From Bradyrhizobium diazoefficiens USDA 110 (lineage in GTDB: Bacteria > Pseudomonadota > Alphaproteobacteria > Rhizobiales > Xanthobacteraceae), in NCBI RefSeq assembly GCF_000011365.1, contig NC_004463.1, forward strand, positions 6,124,001-6,188,000: a stretch of DNA of 64,000 nt, read 5' to 3'. How positions within the stretch are numbered: the stretch's first letter is position 1; every line of letters starts with the position of its first letter. The notes beneath the pieces were generated by a model, which was given only the letters and a program-made list of their open reading frames with translations, did not search any database and was not told the DNA's origin. Below, piece by piece: positions 8,372 to 16,619 of this stretch. The translations under genes were made by a program, and so were the position numbers.

Positions 8372-8640
8372 CGGTTCGAGGGGCTTGGGTTTGAGGGCTC
8401 GATCGGCAACGTTCGGCCCCGCATGGTAGTCGACCAGCTGTATCCAATCACAGGCGAAACTTTATACAATCCGAGCACATTTTGTGTGCATATTACTGCC
8501 TACCCGGCGAGCCGCGCCGCTGCGCCGGATTCGATCTAACGACCTGACTCCACTGCACAGTTTTGGAATTCGGCAGTCTCCGGGCGGTTGGCACGGACCT
8601 TGCGGAGAAGCCGGAGCATCGCCCTCCCAGCGGACACGCC
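8372..8640. promoter_or_regulatory. Divergent control region, GntR gene and ABC operon
   Basis: 269 bases between divergent genes. A TGTAT at 8439-8443 and an ATACA at 8464-8468 form an inverted pair 20 bases apart, and the second sits in an AT-rich TTTATACAAT that could be a -10 region or half an operator. FCD-type GntR proteins often bind ATAC-containing palindromes. This is a candidate site only, read by eye. Confidence 0.35.
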
Positions 8641-9627
8641 ATGGCCACTCCTGCCGCTCTCGAACTGGTCGCCGTCACCAAGCGCTACGACACGACGCTG
8701 GCGGTCGACGACGTCAACCTCAAGATCCCGGCCGGCACCTATTGCTGCCTGCTCGGCCCCTCCGGCTGCGGCAAGACCTCGACCCTGCGCATGATCGCGG
8801 GCCATGAGGCAGTCAGCGAGGGCGACATCATCCTTGGTGCGCAGAACGTCACCGATCTCGAGCCCGCCAAGCGCGGCACCGCGATGATGTTCCAGTCCTA
8901 CGCGCTGTTTCCGCATCTGACCGTGCTCGACAACGTGGCATTCGCCCTGAAAATGCGCGGGATCGACCGGGCGACGCGGCACAAGCGTGCCGGCGAACTG
9001 CTCGAGCTGGTGGCCATGACCCCCTATGCGGCCCGGCTGCCGGCGCAACTCTCCGGCGGCCAGCAGCAGCGTGTCGCGCTCGCCCGCGCACTGATCACCG
9101 AGCCGCAGATCCTGTTGCTCGACGAGCCGCTCTCCGCGCTCGATCCGTTCCTGCGGGTGAAGATGCGCGGCGAGCTGAAGCGGCTGCAGCGCGAGCTCGG
9201 CATCAGCTTCATTCAGGTCACCCACGGCCAGGAAGAGGCGATGGCGCTCGCCGACCACATCGTGGTGATGAACCACGGCAAGATCGAGCAGCAGGGCACC
9301 GCCCGCGACATCTTCCACCATCCCCGCACCGAATTCGTGGCGCGCTTCATCGGCGGCCACAACGTCCTCAGCGACGCCGGCAGACTCATCGCCGTGCGCG
9401 CCGATCAGCTCGGCATCGTGCCGTTCGCCGACGGTGCGTACGGCGCGCCGGCGCTGCTGACCCAGACCGAGTACCAGGGCTCCTACATCGCCGTCTCGCT
9501 CACGCTCGACGACGGCACCGCCCTGTTCTCCCACCTCCCCGAGGCTGCCTTCGACGTTCACCCGTTCCGACCGGGCGATCGCGTGCTGGCCACCTGGGAT
9601 CCCGCCAAGGCGCAGCGCCTGCAATAG
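8641..9627 (+). CDS. ABC transporter ATPase, polyamine (PotA-like) type
   Basis: 328 residues from the ATG at 8641. An upstream TTG (8563) in frame would add 26 residues without family character. All ABC signatures are present: Walker A GPSGCGKT (39-46), Q-loop MFQSYALFPHL, signature LSGGQQQR, Walker B ILLLDEP and the switch His in QVTHGQEE. The C-terminal 90 residues look like a TOBE-type regulatory domain. It powers uptake through the two permeases encoded at 10964 and 11926. It is first in a five-gene operon. Confidence 0.92.
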   Translation: MATPAALELVAVTKRYDTTLAVDDVNLKIPAGTYCCLLGPSGCGKTSTLRMIAGHEAVSEGDIILGAQNVTDLEPAKRGTAMMFQSYALFPHLTVLDNVAFALKMRGIDRATRHKRAGELLELVAMTPYAARLPAQLSGGQQQRVALARALITEPQILLLDEPLSALDPFLRVKMRGELKRLQRELGISFIQVTHGQEEAMALADHIVVMNHGKIEQQGTARDIFHHPRTEFVARFIGGHNVLSDAGRLIAVRADQLGIVPFADGAYGAPALLTQTEYQGSYIAVSLTLDDGTALFSHLPEAAFDVHPFRPGDRVLATWDPAKAQRLQ

Positions 9628-9669
9628 CGCCGATCGATCACTGGAATGCGCAACAGAGGAGTGACTGAT

Positions 9670-10959
9670 ATGACCGAGACCACCAGGACAAAGGGCGTCA
9701 GCCGCCGCACGCTGCTCAAGGGCACCGCGGGTCTCGCCGGCCTTGCCGCCGGCTCCGGCGCCATCACCGGCTTTCCCTATGTGAAGTCGGCCGATGCGAA
9801 AGTGCTGCGCTATCTCGGCACCGCCGTGAACGAGGGTGACGACATCTCCAAGCAGTGCCTGAAAGACACCGGCATCAAGATCGAATACATCACCGCGACC
9901 ACCGACGACGTCACCAAGCGCGTAATGACCCAGCCGAACTCCTTCGACGTGCTGGACACCGAATATTTCTCGCTGAAGAAGCTGGTGCCGTCCGGCAACA
10001 TCCTTGCCCTCGACGCCAGGAAGATCAAGGAGTTCGACAACATCACGCCGGTCTTCACCAAGGGCCAGACGCCCGGCGGCAAGAAGATCGGCAACCAGGG
10101 CACCGCGCCCTGGAAGGTGCTCTATCTCGAAGGCAAGGACTCCAAGAAGTTCGCCACCTCGGCGACCGAGTTCGTCACGCTGATCCCCACCGTCTACAAC
10201 GCCGACACGCTCGGCATCCGTCCCGACCTGATCAAGCGGCCGATCAGCTCCTGGTCCGAGCTGCTCAATCCCGAATTCAAAGGCAAGGCGTCGATCCTCA
10301 ACATCCCCTCGATCGGCATCATGGACGCCGCGATGGTCGTCGAAGCCACCGGCAAGTACAAATATGCCGACAAGGGCAACATGACCAAGGAAGAGATCGA
10401 TCTCACCATGAAGGTGATGACCGAGGCCAAGAAGGCCGGTCAGTTCCGCGCCTTCTGGAAGGACTTCAACGAGAGCGTCAATTTGATGGCCTCGGGTGAA
10501 ACCGTGATCCAGTCAATGTGGTCGCCGGCAGTCACGAAGGTGCGCTCGATGGGCATCCCCTGCACCTTCCAGCCGCTCAAGGAGGGCTATCGCTCCTGGG
10601 CCTCGGGCTTCTGCGTCTCCAAGGGCGTGTCGGGTGCGAAGCTCGAATGGGCCTACGAGTTCGTGAACTGGTTCCTGTCCGGCTATGCCGGCGCCTATCT
10701 CAACCGCCAGGGCTACTACTCCGCCGTGCTCTCCACCGCGAAGGCGCATATGGAGCCCTACGAGTGGGCCTACTGGATGGAAGGCAAGCCGGCCGAGAAG
10801 GACATCAAGGCGCCCGACGGCTCGCTGCTGGAGAAAGCCGGCGCGGTGCGCGACGGCGGCTCCTACGAGGACCGCATGGGCGGCGTCGCTTGCTGGAACG
10901 CGGTGATGGACGAGAACGACTACATGGTCCGCAAGTGGAACGAGTTCATCGCGGCGTAA
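9670..10959 (+). CDS. ABC transporter substrate-binding protein, PotD-like, Tat-exported
   Basis: 429 residues from the ATG at 9670, with GAGGAG eight bases upstream; the earlier ATG at 9646 lacks such a site. The N-terminus carries a twin-arginine signal (SRRTLLKG, residues 11-18) and a long hydrophobic stretch ending near KSADA. The mature protein reads as a type II periplasmic binding protein of the spermidine/putrescine group. It would capture the substrate in the periplasm. The terminal racemase in the operon suggests an amino-acid-derived or hydantoin-like ligand rather than a polyamine, but that is inference. Confidence 0.9.
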   Translation: MTETTRTKGVSRRTLLKGTAGLAGLAAGSGAITGFPYVKSADAKVLRYLGTAVNEGDDISKQCLKDTGIKIEYITATTDDVTKRVMTQPNSFDVLDTEYFSLKKLVPSGNILALDARKIKEFDNITPVFTKGQTPGGKKIGNQGTAPWKVLYLEGKDSKKFATSATEFVTLIPTVYNADTLGIRPDLIKRPISSWSELLNPEFKGKASILNIPSIGIMDAAMVVEATGKYKYADKGNMTKEEIDLTMKVMTEAKKAGQFRAFWKDFNESVNLMASGETVIQSMWSPAVTKVRSMGIPCTFQPLKEGYRSWASGFCVSKGVSGAKLEWAYEFVNWFLSGYAGAYLNRQGYYSAVLSTAKAHMEPYEWAYWMEGKPAEKDIKAPDGSLLEKAGAVRDGGSYEDRMGGVACWNAVMDENDYMVRKWNEFIAA

Positions 10960-10963
10960 TTTG

Positions 10964-11923
10964 ATGGACACGTCAGAGGACATCCTGCAACAGGCGTCCC
11001 CGGGATTGATCCCGGGGTCGGGCACAGCGCGCGCCGCAAAGCCGACGCGCCTGTCGCCGTCCTTCATCTCCTGGCTCCAGGCCGGGCCGATGATGCTGGT
11101 GTTCCTCGCCTTCTTCCTGATCCCGCTGGTATTCGTCGTCATCGTCTCGTTCTGGGACTACAACGAATACCAGCTGCTGCCGGCCTTCTCGGGCCGCGGC
11201 TACACCGACACGTTCGAAGGCTGCATCGCGCAGCTCCCCGATCTCTGCACGATCGGCAAGACCTATCTGATGACACTGAAGCTGTGCTTCCTGGTCTGGG
11301 CGATCACGCTGTTCATCGGCTTCTGGGTCGCCTATTTCCTCGCCTTCCACATCAAGTCCAAGACCTGGCAGATGGGATTGTCGCTGCTCTGCACGATCCC
11401 GTTCTGGACCTCCAACGTGATCCGCATGATCGCGTGGATTCCGCTGCTCGGCCGCAACGGCCTCGTCAATTCCGGCCTCGTCAAGACAGGTCTCATCAAC
11501 CAGCCGCTGGAATGGCTGTTGTTCTCCGAGTTCTCGGTCGTGCTGGCACTGGTGCACCTCTTCACCTTCTTCATGGTGGTTCCGATCTTCAATTCGATGG
11601 TGCGCATCGACAAGTCGCTGATCGAGGCCGCCTATGACGCCGGCGCCACCGGCTTCCAGACGCTCGTGAACGTCGTCATTCCGCTCGCCAAGCCCGGCAT
11701 CGTGATCGGCTCGATCTTCGTCATCACCATCGTGATGGGCGATTTCATCACCATCGGCGTGATGGGCGGCCAGCAGATTGCGGCGGCCGGGAAGATCATC
11801 GAGACGCGGGTGAACGCGCTGCAGTTCCCCGCGGCAGCGGCCAACGCCGTCATCCTGCTCGCGATCACCTTCCTGATCATCACCATGATGTCGCGCATCG
11901 TCGACATCAAGAAGGAGCTCTGA
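10964..11923 (+). CDS. ABC transporter permease, PotB-like
   Basis: 319 residues from the ATG at 10964, four bases after the binding-protein stop (a TTG at 10961 is adjacent). Six membrane segments fit the family. The EAA loop is visible as EAAYDAGATGFQTLVNVVIPLAKPG, with its conserved Gly. The first 35 residues are unusual: they are encoded partly by a perfect palindrome (10998-11017) and would form an extra cytoplasmic tail. The downstream permease gene starts two bases after the stop, indicating coupled translation. Confidence 0.9.
   Translation: MDTSEDILQQASPGLIPGSGTARAAKPTRLSPSFISWLQAGPMMLVFLAFFLIPLVFVVIVSFWDYNEYQLLPAFSGRGYTDTFEGCIAQLPDLCTIGKTYLMTLKLCFLVWAITLFIGFWVAYFLAFHIKSKTWQMGLSLLCTIPFWTSNVIRMIAWIPLLGRNGLVNSGLVKTGLINQPLEWLLFSEFSVVLALVHLFTFFMVVPIFNSMVRIDKSLIEAAYDAGATGFQTLVNVVIPLAKPGIVIGSIFVITIVMGDFITIGVMGGQQIAAAGKIIETRVNALQFPAAAANAVILLAITFLIITMMSRIVDIKKEL
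10998..11017. repeat. Perfect palindrome inside the permease gene
   Basis: CCCCGGGAT and ATCCCGGGG, separated by two bases, form a nine-base-pair hairpin. It lies at codons 12-18 of the permease. The sequence resembles the arms of the GTCCCCGGG-type intergenic repeats of this genus, so a repeat may have been captured by the coding region. Confidence 0.7.
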
Positions 11924-11925
11924 GC

Positions 11926-12804
11926 ATGAAGGAAGGACGCCCGCGCTCTTTCTACGTGCTCGCGATCTTCTTCGCGGCCTATGTGCTGTTTCTCTACGGC
12001 CCGATGATCGCGATCTACGTGCTGTCGTTCCAGGGGCCGCAGGGCGGCCTCACCTTCCCGATGAACGGGGTGTCGACCTTCTGGATCGCGAAATTATTCC
12101 AGGGCACCGGCATCGTCGATCTCGGCGCGGCTTTCCGCCGCTCACTGCTGCTCGGTCTCATCGTGATGATCGTCACCGTCGTGCTGTCCGTTGCAGCCGG
12201 TATGGCCTTCCGCCGCAGGTTCAAGGCGCAAAGCATCCTGTTCTACTCGGCGATCGCGAGCCTCATCGTTCCCTCGATCATCACCTCGCTCGGCATCTCG
12301 CTTGAATTCCGCATCATCGACGATCTGATCAAGGCGCATTGGAACGAGAATTTCGAGACCTCGATGGGCCTGCTCACCTCCGGGCTCGGCGCGCATCTGA
12401 CCTGGACGCTGCCGTTCGGGCTTCTCATCATGTTCGCGATCTTCAACCGCTTCGACCCCAGGCTCGAGGAAGCAGCGCGCGATCTCGGTGCGACGCCGTG
12501 GCAGGCGTTCCGTCATGTCGTGCTGCCGATCATCCTGCCCTCCGTGATCGGCATTGGCCTGTTCGGCTTCACGCTGTCCTGGGACGAGCTCGCGCGCTCC
12601 AGCCAGGCGATCGGGGCGGTGAACACTCTGCCGCTCGATCTCCAGGGCCTCACCACCACCGTGACGAACCCCGACATCTACGCGCTCGGCACCGTGATCT
12701 CCGCCGTCTCGTTCACGGTGATCACGCTTGCGCTCGGCACCATCCACGTGCTGAACAAGCGGCAGGCGGCCAAGGGCTCGGACGCCGGCAAGGGGCTTGT
12801 CTGA
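11926..12804 (+). CDS. ABC transporter permease, PotC-like
   Basis: 292 residues with six predicted membrane spans. The EAA loop reads EAARDLGATPWQAFRHVVLPIILPS. It pairs with the 10964 permease to make the channel that the 8641 ATPase drives. The start ATG lies two bases beyond the preceding TGA. Length and motif match the PotC subfamily. Confidence 0.92.
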   Translation: MKEGRPRSFYVLAIFFAAYVLFLYGPMIAIYVLSFQGPQGGLTFPMNGVSTFWIAKLFQGTGIVDLGAAFRRSLLLGLIVMIVTVVLSVAAGMAFRRRFKAQSILFYSAIASLIVPSIITSLGISLEFRIIDDLIKAHWNENFETSMGLLTSGLGAHLTWTLPFGLLIMFAIFNRFDPRLEEAARDLGATPWQAFRHVVLPIILPSVIGIGLFGFTLSWDELARSSQAIGAVNTLPLDLQGLTTTVTNPDIYALGTVISAVSFTVITLALGTIHVLNKRQAAKGSDAGKGLV

Positions 12805-12825
12805 ACAAGGGGCTGGTCTGATCCG

Positions 12826-13557
12826 ATGCGACTTCACGTCGTCAATCCCAACACCACCGCGTCGATGACGGCGAAGATCGCCGCTGCAGCGCGCAGCGTC
12901 GCCCTGCCCAGCACCGAGATCGACGCGCGCCAGCCGACGATGGGCCCGGTCTCGATCGAGGGCTTTTACGACGAGGCCTTCGCCGTGCCCGGCATGCTCG
13001 GCTGCATCCGCGAGGCCGACCGAGACGGCGCTGACGCGCACATCATCGCCTGTTTCGACGACACCGGCCTCGACGCGGCACGCGCGGTGGCGAAGGCGCC
13101 GGTGATCGGCATCGGCGAAGCGGGCTTTCACATGGCGAGCCTGATCGCGGCGCGCTTTGCCGTGGTGACGACGCTCGGTGTCTCCATCGTGCCGATCGAG
13201 GACAATCTGACGAAGTACGGTCTCGCCGGGCGCTGCGCCCGCGTCCGCGCCGCCGAGGTGCCGGTGCTCGCGCTCGAAGAGCGCAACGCCGATGCGCTCG
13301 CAAAGATCTCCGCGGAGATCACGGCCGCGATCCGCGACGACCGTGCGGAGGCTGTCGTGCTCGGCTGCGCCGGCATGGCGGATCTCGCCGCTGAGCTCGC
13401 TGCAACCCACGGCCTGCCCGTGGTCGACGGCGTCGCCGCCGCCGTGACGTTGGCGGAATCGCTGGTGCGGCTCGGCCTGAAGACGTCCCGGCTCGGGCCC
13501 TACGCTGCGCCACGGTCGAAGACCTATTCCGGGCCGTTTTCGCCGTTTCAGCCCTGA
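12826..13557 (+). CDS. Asp/Glu/hydantoin racemase family protein
   Basis: 243 residues. The fold is that of the Asp/Glu/hydantoin racemases, which use two cysteines as opposing acid and base. Here these are Cys76 in IIACFDDTG and Cys181 in VLGCAGMA. The N-terminal NPNTT stretch is typical of hydantoin/allantoin racemases. It is the last gene of the ABC operon, 21 bases after the second permease. The likely job is to interconvert enantiomers of the imported compound. Known relatives act on 5-substituted hydantoins, allantoin or aryl-malonates, and the sequence does not decide among them. Confidence 0.88.
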   Translation: MRLHVVNPNTTASMTAKIAAAARSVALPSTEIDARQPTMGPVSIEGFYDEAFAVPGMLGCIREADRDGADAHIIACFDDTGLDAARAVAKAPVIGIGEAGFHMASLIAARFAVVTTLGVSIVPIEDNLTKYGLAGRCARVRAAEVPVLALEERNADALAKISAEITAAIRDDRAEAVVLGCAGMADLAAELAATHGLPVVDGVAAAVTLAESLVRLGLKTSRLGPYAAPRSKTYSGPFSPFQP

Positions 13558-13735
13558 TCGCTGCTTCCGGCGCGGCCTTTAGAGGTTCCCAAGGCCAGAA
13601 GACTGCTGGTTTTTCGCATTCAGCCTCTTTTTGGTCCCATTTGTTGCCGAACTGTTACGTTTTCGGGACATCCCGGCGGCTTCAGGGTTGCCGGTCTTCG
13701 CCACTCTCCAAGTTTCAATTTGGGTTTTGTCAGCG

Positions 13736-14230
13736 ATGATCGATCTCGCAGAGGATACACCGTCCAACCCCCTGCTTCGCCTCGGCGCCCAGCCCATCGC
13801 GCTGACCGCCGCCGCCCTTCTCTTGCTGATCGCCGGTGTGACTTCGATTGCGATCTGGCGCGCCTATACCGGCTCTGCGCCGGAGGCCGACCGGGTGGTC
13901 GCGTCACGGCAGCTCCAGGCCCGCACCGCCCAGGCCTCCGAGCAGCTGGTCGAGAAGACCAAGGGGCTGGAGGCAACCCAGCAGGAATCGATCGACCAGC
14001 TCCAGGTCGTGCAGGACCAGCTCCAGACCGTGAAGCGGCTGCTCGCAGCTCAACAGGCCGATACCAAACGCCTGTCGGAGCAGGTGGCAACCCTGAACGA
14101 GTCCATCGACGGCCTGCGCCAGTCCTTTGCCAGCGCCCGGGCCACCGAGGCCGAAACGCCGTCGGTTACCCGCAGGAAACCGGCACGCCACCGCGTCCAT
14201 GCCAGCGCGCGCAAGCGCTCGCACGGCTGA
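13736..14230 (+). CDS. Membrane-anchored coiled-coil protein
   Basis: 164 residues from the ATG at 13736; the upstream frame (from 13631) has no recognisable sequence. One membrane segment (about residues 19-40) is followed by a long Gln/Glu-rich coiled coil (about 55-125) and a basic tail (RRKPARHRVHASARKR). The predicted form is a single-span protein with a cytoplasmic or periplasmic coiled-coil rod. I recognise no named family; similar hypothetical proteins are, to my knowledge, common in Bradyrhizobium. A good terminator follows. Confidence 0.7.
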   Translation: MIDLAEDTPSNPLLRLGAQPIALTAAALLLLIAGVTSIAIWRAYTGSAPEADRVVASRQLQARTAQASEQLVEKTKGLEATQQESIDQLQVVQDQLQTVKRLLAAQQADTKRLSEQVATLNESIDGLRQSFASARATEAETPSVTRRKPARHRVHASARKRSHG

Positions 14231-14353
14231 GCGGATCACGGCCTGCGGGTTTAATTTTCTCCACTTGTGAACTGGATCACATTTGCCCGTATGATTCCAC
14301 GCCATGCTCTCCGCTACCGGATGGCGTGAGCCGATTTCAATATCCGGGGCTGG

Positions 14354-14396
14354 CAAGGTCGTTGACGGTATACTGCGTCAACGACCTTGTTTTTTA
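14354..14396 (+). terminator. Intrinsic terminator after the coiled-coil gene
   Basis: A perfect 13-base stem: CAAGGTCGTTGAC (14354-14366) pairs with GTCAACGACCTTG (14377-14389), with a ten-base loop and seven T residues after it. The T run is on the plus strand. Confidence 0.92.
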
Positions 14397-14419
14397 GCAG
14401 GCTGGCAGGTCTTCCCGCC

Positions 14420-14839
14420 TCACTCGCAGACGTCGACGCGCCGGTATCGCCATCCCGAAGGCGTCATCACGCGCTTGCGCACGACATAGCAGCCGCCATA
14501 GCCGCCGTTATCGTAGCCGGTACCATAATAATACGGGTCGCCGTAATAGGGGTAGCCATAGCCGTAATAGCCGCCGTAGTAGCCGGCACCGGCAATGCCC
14601 GCGCCGATGGCGAGGCCGGGCCAGAAGCCGCCGCCGTGCCAATGGCCGCCATGGCCCCATCCGCCACCGCCATGGCCCCAGCCGCCACCACCGTGGCCCC
14701 AGCCGCCGCCATGGCCCCAGCCGCCGCCATGGTGGCCCCAGCCGCCATGTCCAAAACCGCCGCCCGCCTGGGCCGCCTGCGGCGCCGAGAGCCCGACCGC
14801 CGCGACGGTCAGCGCCGCCATCATCATCTTCCGTAGCAT
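14420..14839 (-). CDS. Secreted Gly/His/Tyr-rich repeat protein
   Basis: 139 residues. A signal peptide (residues 1 to about 25, ending AQAG) is followed by imperfect tandem WGHGGG units (about 30-68), then a Gly/Tyr-rich stretch and a compact C-terminus with two cysteines (GGCYVVRKR and VDVCE). Export is clear from the signal. The tandem units are low-complexity and vary by whole codons. Proteins of this make-up occur widely in Bradyrhizobium and have no assigned role. His-rich repeats could bind metal, which is inference. Confidence 0.8.
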   Translation of the reverse strand: MLRKMMMAALTVAAVGLSAPQAAQAGGGFGHGGWGHHGGGWGHGGGWGHGGGGWGHGGGGWGHGGHWHGGGFWPGLAIGAGIAGAGYYGGYYGYGYPYYGDPYYYGTGYDNGGYGGCYVVRKRVMTPSGWRYRRVDVCE

Positions 14840-15056
14840 CTACTCGATCCTCCGCGTGGACACGCTCCACGCTTCAACGCAGGATCAAGGTAATGCTGTC
14901 GGGGCACTCGTGACAGCCATCCTGACTCACTTCCGCGCGAGCATCAGCGGCCGCGGCAGATGCTCTTCATCTTCTTGTCGAGCAGACGGTCCGGACCAAG
15001 ACCGTTCCGGAACAAATGCCGTCACATCAGCTTGGAACGAGGAGGCAGGCACGATC

Positions 15057-15287
15057 ATGCGCAAACTGATCGCGTTCGACGAGGACACGTTCGACAAGCT
15101 CAAGCAGCTGGGACGCGACCGGATGGCGACGTTCCAAGAGCTTGCGGATGAAGCCTTCGCCGACCTGCTGAAGAAGCATGGCATCCCCATCGATCTCCGG
15201 GACGCGTTGCGCAAGAGCGCCAGGCTCGGCGCCGAACCGGACAAGCCGGCCGCGCGTCCGAAGTCCGGAAAGGCCAAATCACGATGA
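15057..15287 (+). CDS. Small ribbon-helix-helix-like protein
   Basis: 76 residues from the ATG at 15057, which has GGAGG eleven bases upstream; the frame continues upstream only through the antisense of the Gly-rich gene. The first 45 residues (RKLIAFDEDTFDKLKQLGRD, then an ELADEAFADLL helix) have the strand-helix-helix pattern of CopG/Arc-type DNA-binding proteins. The tail is Lys/Ala/Pro-rich. Its stop overlaps the start of the next gene by four bases (ATGA), so the two are translationally coupled. The function as DNA-binder or antitoxin-like protein is not proven. Confidence 0.68.
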   Translation: MRKLIAFDEDTFDKLKQLGRDRMATFQELADEAFADLLKKHGIPIDLRDALRKSARLGAEPDKPAARPKSGKAKSR

Positions 15288-15448
15288 CCGATCGCGATCC
15301 ATTTGCAGAAGGCGAGCGCGCCGCGCGCGACAACATCCCGGCCGAGGCCAATCCCTACTCGGACGGCAGCGACGAACATGCGCTCTGGGCTGCGGGGCAC
15401 GAGAAGGGCGCAGGCGCGATGGAAGCCCGCGAGTCAGAAGGAAGCTGA
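15284..15448 (+). CDS. Small Rmf/CrpP-like protein
   Basis: 54 residues from the ATG that overlaps the previous stop codon. The sequence contains FAEGERAARD, NPYSDGSDEHALWAAGHEKG: a G-x-x-A helix, then N-P-Y-x-x-G and W-x-x-G. That pattern is typical of the ribosome modulation factor / CrpP-like small proteins of alphaproteobacteria. Those that have been studied act on ribosomes or are of unknown role. The strong pattern and coupling to the upstream gene make it a real gene despite its length. Confidence 0.65.
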   Translation: MTDRDPFAEGERAARDNIPAEANPYSDGSDEHALWAAGHEKGAGAMEARESEGS

Positions 15449-15450
15449 AT

Positions 15451-15981
15451 TCACCCGATCCGCTTCAGGCCCTTCGTGAAGCGAGGTCCGTTGGCGACGT
15501 AGAACTTCGCCGCGCTTCCCATCCTCTGCACCTGGGCATCGTCGAGCGTGCGCATCACGCGCGCGGGCGAGCCGATGATCAGGGAGCGTTCGGGAAACTC
15601 CTTGCCCTCGGTGATGACGGAACCGGCGCCGACGATGCTGTTGCGGCCGATCTTCGCGCCGTTCATCACGATCGAACCCATGCCGATCAGCGCACCCTCC
15701 TCGATCGTGCAGCCGTGCAGGATGACGTTGTGGCCGACGGTGCAGTTCTTGCCGATGACAAGCGGAAAGCCGAGATCGGTGTGGCAGGTCGAGCCGTCCT
15801 GCACGTTGGCGCCCTCGCCGATCTCGATCCATTCATTGTCGCCGCGCAGCACCGCGCCGAACCAGACGCTCGCCCCCGGCTTCAGGCGCACGCGGCCGAT
15901 CACGGTTGCGGTCTCCGCGATGAAATAGTTGCCGTCGGCGGGAAGATCGGGCGCCTGCCCGTCGAGCTCGTAGATCGCCAT
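15451..15981 (-). CDS. Gamma carbonic anhydrase family protein (left-handed beta helix)
   Basis: 176 residues made largely of hexapeptide repeats (isoleucine patch at every sixth position). The three zinc ligands of the gamma carbonic anhydrase fold are in place: His67 (CHTDLG), His84 and His89 (GHNVILHG). The ATG at 15981 has a GGAGACC site nearby. It would be a cytoplasmic trimer hydrating CO2, or one of the many relatives with acyltransferase-like or unknown activity (PaaY/CaiE group). It converges with the Rmf-like gene, two bases apart. Confidence 0.9.
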   Translation of the reverse strand: MAIYELDGQAPDLPADGNYFIAETATVIGRVRLKPGASVWFGAVLRGDNEWIEIGEGANVQDGSTCHTDLGFPLVIGKNCTVGHNVILHGCTIEEGALIGMGSIVMNGAKIGRNSIVGAGSVITEGKEFPERSLIIGSPARVMRTLDDAQVQRMGSAAKFYVANGPRFTKGLKRIG

Positions 15982-16067
15982 GGAGGTCTCCTGTCACGCT
16001 GAGACTGGCATAGCGAAACGGCGGCGCGGAGGCAAAGGGCCACCCGCACCGGCAGCCCTGCAAAGCG

Positions 16068-16397
16068 TCAGCCCAGGACGCCGGTCGCCCGCAGCGTCAT
16101 CAGGAAGAAGGTGCCGCTCATCATGCTCCAGAAGCCGGCGATGACGGTCGCCATCATCACGAATTCGAGGCGGCGGCTTTCCAGCCGCATGCCGCGCAGC
16201 GTGTTGCGCATGATGATGAAGGGTGCGGCGAACACCAGGAACGGCACCGCCGCGAAGGTCTTCGGGGCCACGCCGTCCTGCAACAGGCCGAAGCCGGCGG
16301 GCCGCTGCGCGACCGCCTGGTATCCGTTCACGAGTGCGCCAGCGAGCGCGAAACCGATGCCAATCGAGAAGAAGGAATTGAGAGCTTCAGGTGTCAT
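16068..16397 (-). CDS. Small membrane protein, three predicted spans
   Basis: 109 residues with hydrophobic segments at about 8-27, 48-64 and 83-103. Basic residues between segments 2 and 3 (RNTLRGMRLESRRLE) place that loop in the cytoplasm. The length and layout resemble a conserved hypothetical family of Rhizobiales (possibly the one labelled DUF6949), but I cannot confirm the name. No operon partner. Confidence 0.7.
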   Translation of the reverse strand: MTPEALNSFFSIGIGFALAGALVNGYQAVAQRPAGFGLLQDGVAPKTFAAVPFLVFAAPFIIMRNTLRGMRLESRRLEFVMMATVIAGFWSMMSGTFFLMTLRATGVLG

Positions 16398-16619
16398 CGG
16401 AACGGTCCGCCCTTACGCAACGCCGGAGCTTTCCTGTGACAAATAGTGCCGGTTAACGCTACATTATCCTTAAGGGAAGGTTAACGCCGCCGGCCATCCG
16501 GCGCAGGGCCCTCCCCCTTTCCCCGCAGCCGGGGAACGCTCCGCGAAATCGCCGCCGCATGGCATATTCGCCGCTGATTCGTCGGCCATCGGCCGACCAC
16601 GAGCCCACGCGCGCTAGTC

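Noticed and set aside
12142..13410. A 422-codon minus-strand open frame across permease and racemase genes
   Set aside because: It spans two well-recognised genes and their junction and has no recognisable domain.
14600..14760. CRISPR-like spacing in the WGHGGG repeat
   Set aside because: The periodic GGCGGC-type unit is codon repetition of a Gly-rich protein, without constant repeats separated by unique spacers and without cas genes.
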